DNA of 64,000 nucleotides from G965215045 sp965215045 (GTDB taxonomy: Bacteria > Pseudomonadota > Gammaproteobacteria > JABABF01). The notes beneath the pieces were generated by a model, which saw only the letters and a list, made by a program, of their open reading frames with translations, was not told where the DNA came from and searched no databases. A program made the translations under genes and the position numbers. Positions 26,006 through 34,542 of this stretch are shown here, one piece after another. The stretch spans positions 558,001 through 622,000 of the forward strand of contig OZ244031.1 of the NCBI GenBank assembly GCA_965215045.1, read 5' to 3'. Within the stretch, counting starts at the first letter, position 1. The number at the start of each line of letters is the position of its first letter.

Positions 26006-26310
26006 CGCGGCGTCTCCCGTTCCAGCCGCAACGCCCTGACCCGGTCGCCGCGCGGCACGATCATGTCCAGTTCATCGCGCGCCAGTTTTTCGATGCGCGC
26101 CCGTCCCAACCAGGCACTCTCCTCCAGCAGCAGCCGGCGCCATTCCAACTCCAACGCCCCGGTGCGCTCGAGTTCCCCCTGCCATGCGCGGTAGAGAATG
26201 CGGTTCTGGTAACTCAGCATCACGATTGCCAGGGCGGAGACCAGCACCAGGCCGCCCAGCAGGAACCCGCGCCAGGGCAAGTCTTGCCGCCGTTTTCCCG
26301 CCCCGCCCAT
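26002..26310 (-). CDS. ftsL: Cell division protein FtsL
   Basis: Small bitopic divisome protein of 102 residues. ATG 26310 (MGGAGKRRQDLPWRG) was chosen because it gives a short basic cytoplasmic tail before one membrane helix (FLLGGLVLVSALAIVMLSY) and the expected length; upstream residues of the open frame overlap rsmH. The periplasmic part is a leucine-zipper-like coiled coil (YRAWQGELERTGALELEWRR, LLLEESAWLGRARIEKLAR). FtsL forms a complex with FtsB and FtsQ and activates FtsWI. Confidence 0.9.
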   Translation of the reverse strand: MGGAGKRRQDLPWRGFLLGGLVLVSALAIVMLSYQNRILYRAWQGELERTGALELEWRRLLLEESAWLGRARIEKLARDELDMIVPRGDRVRALRLERETPR

Positions 26311-26329
26311 TGCATTCAGCCCCCGTACC

Positions 26330-27253
26330 TCAAAGACGCTCCGCCACCCTGAGCACGGCACTCCTGGAACGCGGATTCGCCTCGCGCTCCGCCTCCCCGG
26401 GAACCTGGGCCCGGCCCCAGGTACGCAGTTGTGGCGCAGGCCGTTCCGTCTCCCGCACGGGCAGTCCGCGTGGCGGTGCCTGCCGACCCATCGCCACACG
26501 TATAAACTCCTTGACTATCCGGTCTTCCAGGGAATGAAAACTGATCACGACCAGGCGTCCGCCCCGTGCCAGCAGCTCCAGGCCGTGTTGCAATGCGGCG
26601 CGCAGCTCTTCCAATTCGTGATTGATGTGAATGCGGAGTGCTTGGAACACCCGCGTGGCGGCATGCCGAGACCCGGAGGCGGGGACAACTTCCCGGACCA
26701 GTTGCGCCAGTTCAGTGGTGGTCTGCAATGGGGCATGACGCCGGTGGCGCACAATGGCGGAAGCGATACGGTGCGCCCCGGGCTGCTCTCCGTAGTTACG
26801 CAACACGCGGCTGATGTCCGCTGCGGATGCCGCGGCCAGCCAGGTGGCCGCATCGGGCCGGGTAGCGGGGTCCATACGCATGTCCAGGGGGCCCTCTCTC
26901 ATAAAGCTGAAGCCGCGCTCGGGGGCTTCCAACTGGAAGGAGGAAACCCCGAGATCAAGGAGCAGACCCTGCAGCCTGCCGGTGAGGCCGTGCCGCTGTC
27001 CGAAATTGCCGAGTTCTGCGAAAGATGCCTGGTGCACCACGCACCGCGGGTCTTGGGCCAGGGCGATGCCCCGCTCCACCGCCTGCGGGTCGCGGTCCGT
27101 GGCAAAAAGACGGCCCTCAGGCCCCAGGCGAGCCAGGATCGCCCGGGCATGGCCGCCGCCGCCAAAGGTGGCATCCAGGTAGCAGCCATCGGGGCGCACC
27201 TCCAAGGCGGCCAAGCTCTCTTCCAGTAAAACACTCTGGTGTACCGTGGACAC
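26330..27253 (-). CDS. rsmH: 16S rRNA (cytosine1402-N4)-methyltransferase
   Basis: SAM-dependent methyltransferase acting on C1402 of 16S rRNA; also called mraW. 307 residues; it starts with GTG at 27253 (MSTVHQSVLLEESLAALEVR), 12 bp after mraZ. Family motifs: YLDATFGGGGHARAILARL (SAM binding), LLLDLGVSSFQLEAPERGFSF, GPLDMRMDP, and near the C-terminus LVVISFHSLEDRIVKEFI. It sits second in the dcw operon, as usual. Confidence 0.97.
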   Translation of the reverse strand: MSTVHQSVLLEESLAALEVRPDGCYLDATFGGGGHARAILARLGPEGRLFATDRDPQAVERGIALAQDPRCVVHQASFAELGNFGQRHGLTGRLQGLLLDLGVSSFQLEAPERGFSFMREGPLDMRMDPATRPDAATWLAAASAADISRVLRNYGEQPGAHRIASAIVRHRRHAPLQTTTELAQLVREVVPASGSRHAATRVFQALRIHINHELEELRAALQHGLELLARGGRLVVISFHSLEDRIVKEFIRVAMGRQAPPRGLPVRETERPAPQLRTWGRAQVPGEAEREANPRSRSAVLRVAERL

Positions 27254-27265
27254 ATCAATCGCCGC

Positions 27266-27703
27266 TCACAGGGACAAGTCGCCCAGTTCTTCCGGAACAC
27301 TGTCCATGGGCCGGCCCATCTCCCGGTCCCAGGCGGTGCTGTCCCAGATTTCCAGGCGTTCTCCCAGCCCGGCCACCGCCGCCCTTTTTTCCAGCCCCGC
27401 ATATTTTCGCAGGGAGGTGTTCAGCAACACCCGGCCGTTACCGTCCGGGGCGAGTTCCTGGGCATAGCCCAATAACTTGCGCTGAAACAACTGCACCTCC
27501 GGGCTGACGTTCGGGAGCCTCTGAATCTGTAACGCCAGGCGTTCCCAGACCGACAGGGGACGCACCACCAGGCAATGAGTCTGGTGATGCACGGTGACCA
27601 CCAGGGCCTCACTCTCGTATTGCTGCAACAGCTCCCGGTGCCGGGCCGGTATGGCAAGCCTTCCCTTGTCATCGAGATTGCTGTAGTAGACGCCTTGAAA
27701 CAC
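27266..27703 (-). CDS. mraZ: Transcriptional regulator MraZ
   Basis: AbrB-fold DNA-binding regulator of the dcw operon. 145 residues starting with GTG at 27703 (MFQGVYYSNLDDKGRLAIPA). Two SpoVT-AbrB-like repeats are visible: the first with LDDKGRLAIPARHRELL, the second with ELAPDGNGRVLLNTSLRKYA. E. coli MraZ binds direct repeats in front of its own gene, and matching boxes are present here (27740–27783). First gene of the cluster. Confidence 0.97.
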   Translation of the reverse strand: MFQGVYYSNLDDKGRLAIPARHRELLQQYESEALVVTVHHQTHCLVVRPLSVWERLALQIQRLPNVSPEVQLFQRKLLGYAQELAPDGNGRVLLNTSLRKYAGLEKRAAVAGLGERLEIWDSTAWDREMGRPMDSVPEELGDLSL

Positions 27704-27739
27704 GCTGCTTAGTAGACCCCCGGTTTGCCCCCTTTTATA

Positions 27740-27783
27740 CCACCTCTAACATTTATTTACCACCAATAACCACTTTTACCCAC
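27740..27783 (-). promoter_or_regulatory. MraZ operator: GTGG boxes in 10-bp phase
   Basis: On the minus strand GTGG occurs at 27783–27780, 27773–27770 and 27763–27760, exactly 10 bp apart, with a fourth at 27743–27740 one period further on. MraZ is known to bind TGGGN-type repeats with 10-bp spacing in mraZ leaders. The boxes begin at the expected transcription start and run into the leader, which suits autorepression. Confidence 0.8.
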
Positions 27784-27787
27784 CCCG

Positions 27788-27816
27788 ATAGTATGCTGAT
27801 AATTAAGTTATGTCAA
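27788..27816 (-). promoter_or_regulatory. Sigma-70 promoter of the dcw operon (PmraZ)
   Basis: On the minus strand TTGACA (27816–27811) and TACTAT (27793–27788) are separated by exactly 17 bp, a near-consensus sigma-70 promoter. The predicted start, near 27780, lies within the MraZ boxes. Confidence 0.82.
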
Positions 27817-27897
27817 GGCGGCGTTTACAAGAGTGCCGGGGAGCGGGACAAGAACCGGGGGACGGGGGCGGGAGGCAGGGCCAGGGCCAGGGTGAGG

Positions 27898-28125
27898 AGC
27901 GAAGGCCGGGGACGGAGCCGAAGGCCGAGGCAGAGCCGAAGGCCGGGGACAGAGCCGAAGGCCGGGGACGGAGCCGAAGGCCGGGGGCAGAGCCGAAGGC
28001 CGGGGGCAGAGCCGAAGGCCGGGGGCAGAGCCGAAGGCCGGGGGCAGAGCCGAAGGCCGGGGGCAGAGCCGAAGGCCGGGGACGGAGCCGAAGGCCGGGG
28101 ACGGAGCCGAAGCCGGGCGGGCTGG
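27898..28125 (+). repeat. 19-bp G/A-rich minisatellite, about 11 units
   Basis: The unit GCCGAAGGCCGGGGGCAGA (or with GGGGACGGA) starts at 27917, 27935, 27954, 27973, 27992, 28011, 28030, 28049, 28068, 28087 and 28106; one step is 18 bp and the rest 19. Since 19 is not a multiple of 3, all frames are open and give low-complexity peptides (RPGAEPKAGGRAEG), which I do not regard as genes. It lies just upstream of the mraZ promoter. GCCGAAGGC in each unit can form a tiny hairpin. Confidence 0.93.
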
Positions 28126-28140
28126 GTACCGGGGGAGCGG

Positions 28141-28167
28141 CGGGGTAGCCCTCACAGGGCTACCCCG
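28141..28167. other. Perfect inverted repeat (12-bp stem, CAC loop)
   Basis: CGGGGTAGCCCT, a CAC loop, then AGGGCTACCCCG form a perfect 12-bp stem directly after the minisatellite and 138 bp upstream of the coiled-coil gene. No T-run follows, so it is not a classical rho-independent terminator. It could be an attenuator or a REP-like element. From here to 28304 nothing else is seen except a duplicated AAAGGAG ribosome-binding region just before ATG 28305. Confidence 0.75.
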
Positions 28168-28304
28168 CGAGCGGAAACCTGCGATTTGACTTTCTCATAA
28201 ACAAGTCATACAGTAACACCCAGTAAGCATCGGTGCAGGAACATAGGATGTGCCGTGCAATATTGTTTTCACCCTCTGAAAGGAGCTGAAAGGAGATTGT
28301 CATC

Positions 28305-29406
28305 ATGGCAGAACCAGAACTCAAAAACCGCGAATACATGAGCAAGGACCTGAAGGCATCGGGCTTTGATGCCGCGCAGACCCGCAGTCTCCTGCGGATG
28401 ATGGCAAGTCTGAAGGACGACATGGACCTGCCCACCTACGATGACTGGAAGCAGAGCGAGGAGAATAACCGGAAACTTCATGAAGAGGCCGCGGAAAATA
28501 ACAGGAATATGCATGAAGAGGCCGCCAAACTCAACCGGGGGCGATATAGGTCCACCAAGCGCCTGATTGCACTGATCGAACGGCACCGCAAGAAGCGTGA
28601 TAAAGAGTTCGATCAAAAATTACAAGCCTCGATCAAAAGATCCGACCAAAAATTTCAGGAGATGCAAGGTGCTATCAAAAGGGTCCGATGAAAAATTGCA
28701 AGACGCTATTAAAGGGTCCGATGAAAAATTGCAAGACGCCATCAAAGAGTTCGACAAAAAATTGCAAGACGCTATAAAAAGGTCTGAGGAAAAATTGCAA
28801 ACCTCGATCAAAGCACTCGATGAAAAATTGCAAGACGCCATCAAAGAGTTCGACAAAAAATTTCAAGAGGTAAAAGACGCTATAAAAAGGTCTGAGGAAA
28901 AATTGCAAACCTCGATCAAAGCACTCGATGAAAAATTGCAAGACGCTATTAAAGGGTCCGATGAAAAATTGCAAGACGCCATCAAAGAGTTCGACAAAAA
29001 ATTGCAAGACGCTATAAAAAGGTCTGAGGAAAAATTGCAAACCTCGATCAAAGCACTCGATGAAAAATTGCAAGCCTCGATCAAAAGATCCGACCAAAAA
29101 TTTCAGGAGATGCAAGACGCTATCAAAAGGTCTGACGAAAAATTGCAAGCCTCGATCAAAAGATCCGACCAAAAATTTCAGGAGATGCAAGGTGCTATCA
29201 AAAGGCTCGATGAAAAATTGCAAGACGCTATCAAAAGGTCTGACGAAAAATTGCAAGAGCTAAAAGACGCTATTAAAGGGTCCGAGGAAAAATTGCAAGA
29301 CGCTATCAAAGAGACCAACTTATGGACACGGTGGAGTTTAATCGCCATGGTATCTCTCTTGGGTGTTCTCCTGAGCTTACTGGGCCTGGGCATTCTCGGT
29401 AACTGA
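28305..29406 (+). pseudogene. Hendecad coiled-coil protein with C-terminal membrane helix (one apparent frameshift)
   Basis: ATG 28305 follows a duplicated AAAGGAG. The N-terminus (LKASGFDAAQTRSLLRMMASLKDD) recalls the DUF1640/CCDC90-like layout of helical head, coiled coil and membrane anchor; this is inference. Then come about 20 eleven-residue repeats such as SDEKLQDAIKG, FDKKLQDAIKR, SEEKLQTSIKA and LDEKLQASIKR, a hendecad (11/3) pattern, encoded by 33-bp DNA repeats. One membrane segment ends the protein (WSLIAMVSLLGVLLSLLGLGIL). The frame from 28305 stops at 28691. ATCAAAAGGGTCC at 28675–28687 has one A more than the repeat version ATTAAAGGGTCC, and removing it joins the frames into about 366 residues. 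Sequencing error, mutation or frameshifting are all possible. Less GC-rich than its neighbours. Confidence 0.75.
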
Positions 29407-29489
29407 CTTACAACTGCAGTTGTCTGTCACCCACTAAGCTTCCCCTGCCTCATACACTCTCCCGGATCCCATAAGCAAGAAACTGCTGC

Positions 29490-30989
29490 TCAGCACCCCG
29501 CGGCCGAGCTCTCATCGCTCTTGGCGGGCATCATCCTGCCGCCCTGCTCGGCATCCGCCTGTTCCTCTATGTATTCGGCATCCTGGTTAACCTGCCAGAC
29601 ATCGTAAATATCCTTGCCGGCGAGGATGTTCTCCACCGTCAGCATGGCAGTCATCATCGCGTGATCCTGGTTGTTGTACTTGTGCATTCCGTTTCTTCCC
29701 ACCAGGCAGAGTCCCGGGTATTGCCCGGCAATTTCGCGGCGGACCTCTGCGACATTTTCTGCGTAGTCGCCATCATAGACCGGGTACGCTTTTCTCTGCC
29801 GCACGACAAAACCATCCGTGACGTCGCCGGAACGGGCAAGACCCAGGCGCATCAACTCGCCGCTCGCAAGGCGGATCAATTCTTCATCGGCACTGGACCA
29901 GAGACCGTCCCCTTCGAAACAGAAATATTCCATCCCGTAGCAGTTCCTGCCGGTTCCGGGAACCATGTCCGGCGACCACGACTTGAAATTCTGTATCCGG
30001 CCCACTTGCACAGTGGGATCGTGTATGTAGATCCAGTTGTCATCGAAAATCTCCCGCTCTTTCACTACCAGCCCCACGATCAGAAAATCCCTGTAATTCA
30101 AGGCATTGGCGGCAGCGGCGGCGACCGTTGACGGGGCGGGTTCCAGGCAGGCGAAAATTTCCCGGATGGGGGCGGACGATATGACAAAATCCGCCTCGTG
30201 CAGGGATTCGGCACCGTCCGGCGAACGCGCCGTAATCTCCCAGCCATGTTCCAGGCAGTGAAGCCGCACGGCCTTCCGCCCCATGGCGATCGCCCCGCCC
30301 TGGCGTTGAATTTTGCGCCCCGCACTCTCCCACATCATCCCCGGCCCCTTGCGCGGATAATGAAATGAATCGATCAGCGTCTTAATCACCTCGCCACCGG
30401 AAGAACCCCTGCTCCCGAAAAGCGCGTTCTTCATCGCCGACCACAGGGAGAGTCCCTTGATACGCTGTGCCGCCCAGTCAGCGGATATCTCCGAACACTT
30501 CATGCCCCACACTTTTTCCGTGTAGGACTTGAAAAAAATGGAAAACAGCCGGTGCCCGAACCGGTTGCTGACCCATTGTTCAAAATTAACCGGTTCCCTG
30601 ACCGGCAGCAGGCGCGCCTTCAGGTAGGAGAGAACACAAAGCGCGGACTCGAAAACCCCCAGGTTGAACAGCGCGTTGACCGGCTTCAGCGGATAATCAA
30701 AAAACTTCTGCTGGTAGTAAATACGCGACTTCCTGGGTCTGAGGATAAAGTCCTCGTCCAGGATTTCATTCCACAATCTCTCCACTTCGGCCGACTTGCT
30801 GAAAAACCTGTGGCCGCCGATATCACAACAAAAACCCTTGTATGAAACCGTCCTGGAAATGCCGCCCAGGCTGTGCGGGTCGGCTTCCAGCACGGTGACG
30901 GAAACACCCTTCTGCGACAACAGGTAAGCCGCGGTCAGCCCGGCCGGACCGCCACCTATGCAAACGACTCTCTTATTCGAAGACGACAT
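29490..30989 (-). CDS. FAD-dependent oxidoreductase, UDP-galactopyranose mutase/amine-oxidase type
   Basis: About 499 residues from ATG 30989. The Rossmann FAD motif opens the protein: VVCIGGGPAGLTAAYLLSQKG, followed by VTVLEADPHSLGGISRTVSY and the DIGGHRFFSK segment typical of UDP-galactopyranose mutase-like and protoporphyrinogen oxidase-like flavoproteins. The C-terminal flavin contact is GRNGMHKYNNQDHAMMTAML. It lies 118 bp downstream of a GtrA-like protein on the same strand. This pairing suggests a role in surface sugar or polyprenyl-linked sugar metabolism. The substrate cannot be named. Moderately lower GC than the dcw genes. Confidence 0.82.
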   Translation of the reverse strand: MSSSNKRVVCIGGGPAGLTAAYLLSQKGVSVTVLEADPHSLGGISRTVSYKGFCCDIGGHRFFSKSAEVERLWNEILDEDFILRPRKSRIYYQQKFFDYPLKPVNALFNLGVFESALCVLSYLKARLLPVREPVNFEQWVSNRFGHRLFSIFFKSYTEKVWGMKCSEISADWAAQRIKGLSLWSAMKNALFGSRGSSGGEVIKTLIDSFHYPRKGPGMMWESAGRKIQRQGGAIAMGRKAVRLHCLEHGWEITARSPDGAESLHEADFVISSAPIREIFACLEPAPSTVAAAAANALNYRDFLIVGLVVKEREIFDDNWIYIHDPTVQVGRIQNFKSWSPDMVPGTGRNCYGMEYFCFEGDGLWSSADEELIRLASGELMRLGLARSGDVTDGFVVRQRKAYPVYDGDYAENVAEVRREIAGQYPGLCLVGRNGMHKYNNQDHAMMTAMLTVENILAGKDIYDVWQVNQDAEYIEEQADAEQGGRMMPAKSDESSAAGC

Positions 30990-31107
30990 CACGGATCGCG
31001 GCCGGGTACATACGCACCACTGTGCCGCCCTTGTATTTCACTCGCCCCCAGGCGACGCCCTGTATCCGGGTTTGAGAACAGGCATGGGTGCCACCGGGAA
31101 AAGTCAT

Positions 31108-31560
31108 TCAATAATCCCGGAACGCGTAGTACTTGGTTAAAAGAAAATTCAGGAAAAAACTTGCGCCGATGGCAATTCCCCGGGCGAGCACCAACCCGTC
31201 AAGCAGCAGGAAATCCTCGTTGCGCATCCTGCCGAAGCCTAAAAGGTCCACCAGCAGGTACATCAGGAACAGGTTTACCAGCAGCGCGGCACAACCGGAG
31301 AACAGCTTGCGCCACCAGGCGACCGCCAATGAATGCCCGCTCAAGCGAAACACAAACTTGTGGCATGCCAGGAAGTTGACCACCGTTCCGGCGATAAAAG
31401 ACACCGCGGTGGCCGCCAGGTAATTGATGCCCAGGAAGTTCGCCAGGACGGTAAACACCGTCACGTCGCAAACAGCCGCCAGCCCACCGACCACGGTGTA
31501 CTGGGCGAGATGGGTAAACCACTGGCGCGAGCCCTGGAATGTAACTTTGTCTGAAGCCAT
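31108..31560 (-). CDS. GtrA-family membrane protein
   Basis: 150 residues with four hydrophobic helices and the GtrA pattern: QYTVVGGLAAVCDVTVFTVLA, LAATAVSFIAGTVVNFLACHKFVF (the N-x-x-x-x-K-x-W/F-V-F signature), LLVNLFLMYLLVDLL and GASFFLNFLLTKYYAF. GtrA-like proteins are thought to flip or help transfer polyprenyl-linked sugars during O-antigen or cell-wall glycan modification. ATG 31560 (MASDKVTFQGSRQW) was chosen as the start; the open frame extends further but overlaps nothing conserved. It sits upstream of the FAD enzyme on the same strand. Confidence 0.85.
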   Translation of the reverse strand: MASDKVTFQGSRQWFTHLAQYTVVGGLAAVCDVTVFTVLANFLGINYLAATAVSFIAGTVVNFLACHKFVFRLSGHSLAVAWWRKLFSGCAALLVNLFLMYLLVDLLGFGRMRNEDFLLLDGLVLARGIAIGASFFLNFLLTKYYAFRDY

Positions 31561-31667
31561 GAATACCTGGCGTGATTTAATGTAACAAGGACGCCGACCA
31601 ACACCTGCTTGGGCGTGCCTGGTACGGCACGTTCCGCCGAATCCCGCCCGCAAAGGACAAAGAACGC

Positions 31668-31682
31668 CGACACCGGGTGTCG
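31668..31682 (-). terminator. Possible weak terminator hairpin after rlmB
   Basis: CGACACCGGGTGTCG (6-bp stem, CGG loop) lies 41 bp past the rlmB stop on the minus strand, followed by GCGTTCTTTGT, a poor T-rich stretch. It may separate rlmB from the gtrA–FAD pair. Confidence 0.3.
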
Positions 31683-31723
31683 TATTGTACCGAACTGCCC
31701 CCGGGACCAGAAACCGGAACCCG

Positions 31724-32491
31724 CTATTTCTTCTTGCCGCGGGGCCTGCCGTGTCCCCCGTCCCGTCTCTGGCGCAGCGTCTCAAACAGGCAGATGCCCG
31801 CGGCAACCGAGACATTGAGGGGGATGGAGGGCACCGCCATCGGCAACCGTGCCAGGACGTCGCAGCATTCGCGGGTCAAGCGCCGCAGTCCCCGCCCCTC
31901 GCCACCCAGCACCAGGGCCAGCGGCACGTCGAGGTCCAGCTCGTAGAGAGAACTGCGGGCACCGGCATCGGCACCGACTACCCACACCCCGCTTTGACGA
32001 AGGTTCCGCAGGCAGCGCGCCAGGTTGCTGAGACGCACAAAGGGCGTCTTTGCGGCCGCACCGGCAGAGACCTTGTACACGGTGGGCGTCAGCGCGGCTG
32101 CGCGCGCCCGGGGTGCTGCGACTGCAGTAACCCCGGCAGCGGCGGCTGAGCGCATGCAGGCACCCAGGTTGTGCGGGTCGCTGACACCGTCCAGCACTAG
32201 CACCAGCGGCAACGGTTCGCCGGCCAGACGCTCCGTCAACCAGTTTTCATCGTGAACCTCCGCGCCATCCCGGACGCGGGCCATGACCCCCTGGTGCGGT
32301 CCCCCCTGGCTGAGACGATCGAGTTCCGCCTTGTTCACCCGGCGCACCGGTGCCCCGGCGCGTGTAGCACAGCGCAACAATTCCTCTATGCGCCGATCAT
32401 CCCGCCCCCGACGCAACAGTACCTCGCATACCGGGGAGGCACTCCCTTCCAGCAGGGCGCGCACCGTGTGAAAGCCCTGCACCCATTGCAT
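31724..32491 (-). CDS. rlmB: 23S rRNA (guanosine2251-2'-O)-methyltransferase
   Basis: SPOUT (TrmH-type) methyltransferase, 255 residues from ATG 32491 (MQWVQGFHTVRALLEG). An N-terminal substrate-binding domain (residues about 1–75) is followed by the three knot motifs: LVLDGVSDPHNLGACMRSA, ALVLGGEGRGLRRLTRECCD and IPLNVSVAAGICLFETLRQR. It lies 31 bp after the RNase R gene, the usual rnr–rlmB pair. The C-terminus is basic (GGHGRPRGKKK). Confidence 0.95.
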   Translation of the reverse strand: MQWVQGFHTVRALLEGSASPVCEVLLRRGRDDRRIEELLRCATRAGAPVRRVNKAELDRLSQGGPHQGVMARVRDGAEVHDENWLTERLAGEPLPLVLVLDGVSDPHNLGACMRSAAAAGVTAVAAPRARAAALTPTVYKVSAGAAAKTPFVRLSNLARCLRNLRQSGVWVVGADAGARSSLYELDLDVPLALVLGGEGRGLRRLTRECCDVLARLPMAVPSIPLNVSVAAGICLFETLRQRRDGGHGRPRGKKK

Positions 32492-32522
32492 GTCCGCCCG
32501 GTCCCCGGTTGCACCCCGGTGC

Positions 32523-34172
32523 TCAGCGGCGACGCCTGCGGCGTTGCACGCCGTCAAAATCCGCCGGGCATAGCGCAATGCGTCCGGCAGCCGCATCCAC
32601 CCGCAGCAGACGCACCCGCACGGCCTGGCCCAGCTGGTACGAGATGCCGCTTTTCTCGCCCTGCAGGCGCAGTTCTTCCGGCCGATGATGAAAATACTCA
32701 TGGCCCAGTTCGCTGATATGTGCCATGCCGTCGACCCCGATCTCCTGCAACTGCACGAACAGCCCGAAATGGGTGACCCCGCTGATGATGCCTTCAAATT
32801 CATCCCCGACACGATCGCGCAACAGGGAACACTTGAGGTAATGCATCGCATCCCGGGACGCCTGCTCCGCCCGGCGCTCGGTTTCCGAACAATGGCCCCC
32901 CAGCGTCTTCATGTCCGCCTGCGGCAGAAAAGTGCGGCGCGCCTGCAGGGCGGCCTGCGGGTGAGGACGCACGTGCGGGTGCTCCTTTTGACTGTGGAGC
33001 AGGCTGCGGAGCGCACGGTGTACCAAGAGGTCCGGATAGCGGCGAATCGGCGAGGTGAAATGCGTGTACGTGGCATAGTGCAGGCCGAAATGCCCGCAAT
33101 TTTGCGCCTGGTAGCGGGCGCGGTTCATCGCCCGCAGCATTGCCAGTTGCACAACTTCCGCTTGGGGTTTGTCCTCGACCTGCTGCAGCAGTTTCTGAAA
33201 ATGCGCAGACTTGGGATTCGCACCCCCGGCCAGGGACAGGCCCAGTCCCGACAGGAAGCGCCGCAGTTCCTCCAGGCTGTCGGCGGCGGGCGGCTCGTGC
33301 ACGCGAAACAGTGCCGGCAGCCGGCATTTCTGCAACAGCTCTGCCGCTGCCACGTTGGCGCATAACATGCACTCCTCGATCAACTGGTAGGCCTCGTTGT
33401 ACGGCGTCGGCATCACCGCCTCGATGATCCCGGCCTCATCGAAACGGGGGAGGTACTCGCGTTCGCGGAAATCGATGGCACCGCGCGCAGAGCGCGTCTT
33501 GCGCAACACCCGGTAGAGGGCGTGCAGGTGGTGCAGGGTTTCGAGCACGGCGGCGCGCTGGTGCTGCAACCCGGCCCCCGCCTTGCGCCCCCCCATCTGC
33601 AAAAGGGCGGCGACTTCCTCGTATGTCAGGCGCGCCCGGGAACGCATCACGGCCTCAAAAAAGCAAAAATCCTGCACCTGGCCCCCGGTGCTGATCTGCA
33701 GTTCACAGACCAGGCACAGGCGCTCCACGTCCGGGTTCAGAGAACACAGCCCGTTGGACAGGGCCTCGGGGAGCATGGGAATCACGCGCTGCGGGAAATA
33801 GACCGAGGTGCCACGCCGGCGCGCCTCCTCATCGAGTGCCGTGCCGGGTTGCACATAAGAGGAGACGTCGGCGATCGCCACCCACAGGCGAAAGCCGCCC
33901 CCGGCCTCGGGATGACAACAGACCGCATCGTCAAAATCACGCGCATCGGCGCCGTCGATGGTCATTAATTCCAGGTCGCGCAAGTCAAATCGACCGCGCA
34001 TTTCGCTTGTGCCCGGTGACCCGGAAAAGGCCGCGGCCTCCCCTGTCACGGCTTCCGGCCAGCGAGTGGGAATCCCGTGTTCTGCAACTGCCTGTTCCAC
34101 TGCGCGCTGCCAGGTATAGGGCGCGCTGCGCAGCCCGGGCGGGGCGGCGGCAGGCTTCAACCGTCTCGCCAC
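32523..34172 (-). CDS. rnr: RNase R-type 3'-5' exoribonuclease lacking the N-terminal cold-shock domains
   Basis: Processive RNA exonuclease. The RNB catalytic domain is complete, with the four metal-binding Asp in TIDGADARDFDDAVCC, then LWVAIADVSSYVQPG and HYATYTHFTSPIRRYPDLLV. It ends with an S1 domain (GIISGVTHFGLFVQLQEIGV, DGMAHISELG) and a short basic tail. At 549 residues it is about 200–250 shorter than typical RNase R. The helix-turn-helix and cold-shock domains are absent, and translation begins (GTG 34172) near the start of RNB. An in-frame stop lies about 80 bases upstream and only 151 bp separates it from the next gene, so the missing part is not hidden nearby. Confidence 0.9.
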   Translation of the reverse strand: MARRLKPAAAPPGLRSAPYTWQRAVEQAVAEHGIPTRWPEAVTGEAAAFSGSPGTSEMRGRFDLRDLELMTIDGADARDFDDAVCCHPEAGGGFRLWVAIADVSSYVQPGTALDEEARRRGTSVYFPQRVIPMLPEALSNGLCSLNPDVERLCLVCELQISTGGQVQDFCFFEAVMRSRARLTYEEVAALLQMGGRKAGAGLQHQRAAVLETLHHLHALYRVLRKTRSARGAIDFREREYLPRFDEAGIIEAVMPTPYNEAYQLIEECMLCANVAAAELLQKCRLPALFRVHEPPAADSLEELRRFLSGLGLSLAGGANPKSAHFQKLLQQVEDKPQAEVVQLAMLRAMNRARYQAQNCGHFGLHYATYTHFTSPIRRYPDLLVHRALRSLLHSQKEHPHVRPHPQAALQARRTFLPQADMKTLGGHCSETERRAEQASRDAMHYLKCSLLRDRVGDEFEGIISGVTHFGLFVQLQEIGVDGMAHISELGHEYFHHRPEELRLQGEKSGISYQLGQAVRVRLLRVDAAAGRIALCPADFDGVQRRRRRR

Positions 34173-34323
34173 AACGAAGCACCCGGGTACGGGCAGACAA
34201 GAAAACTTCGGCCAATCATCGTGAGAATTATAGCGGCTTTACCGGTGGCGGGGCTCGACCCCGGGGGCGGTTGACCCGCGCTGCTCTCTCCTCTATAGTG
34301 CGCTCAAAAATCAGGGGGATCTG

Positions 34324-34542
34324 ATGTCGGAAAGAGAATCTTTCGACGCTGAGGCACTGGAACAAAAGGTCGATAACCTGCTGGAACTGTGCCTCAAGCT
34401 GCGGAAGGAGAACCGCGTGCTCAGGGAGGACCAGGCGCGTCTGCACCAGGCACAACACCTGCTCCAGGGGAAAAAAGAGGCGGCCCTCAACCGGGTCAAG
34501 GGGATGATCAGTCGCATGCGCAGCCTGGAAAGAGAGCTGTGA
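34324..34542 (+). CDS. ZapB-like small coiled-coil protein (TIGR02449 type)
   Basis: 72 residues predicted to be one long coiled coil: LEQKVDNLLELCLKLRKENR, VLREDQARLHQAQHLLQGKK, MISRMRSLEREL. Proteins of this size and pattern are encoded directly upstream of zapA in many gammaproteobacteria (the TIGR02449 group) and are thought to be related to ZapB, which links ZapA/FtsZ to the chromosome terminus. The stop overlaps the zapA GTG start by three bases, so the two are translationally coupled. Confidence 0.85.
   Translation: MSERESFDAEALEQKVDNLLELCLKLRKENRVLREDQARLHQAQHLLQGKKEAALNRVKGMISRMRSLEREL

Noticed and set aside
27898..28125. CRISPR-like array
   Set aside because: The units are directly adjacent with no unique spacers and no cas genes nearby.
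27793..28200. ORFs on both strands across the minisatellite
   Set aside because: All frames are open because the unit is 19 bp; the peptides are low-complexity repeats without any domain.
29405..29425. Palindrome ACAACTGCAGTTGT as a regulatory site
   Set aside because: It lies between two convergent gene ends, where an operator is unlikely; it may be chance.
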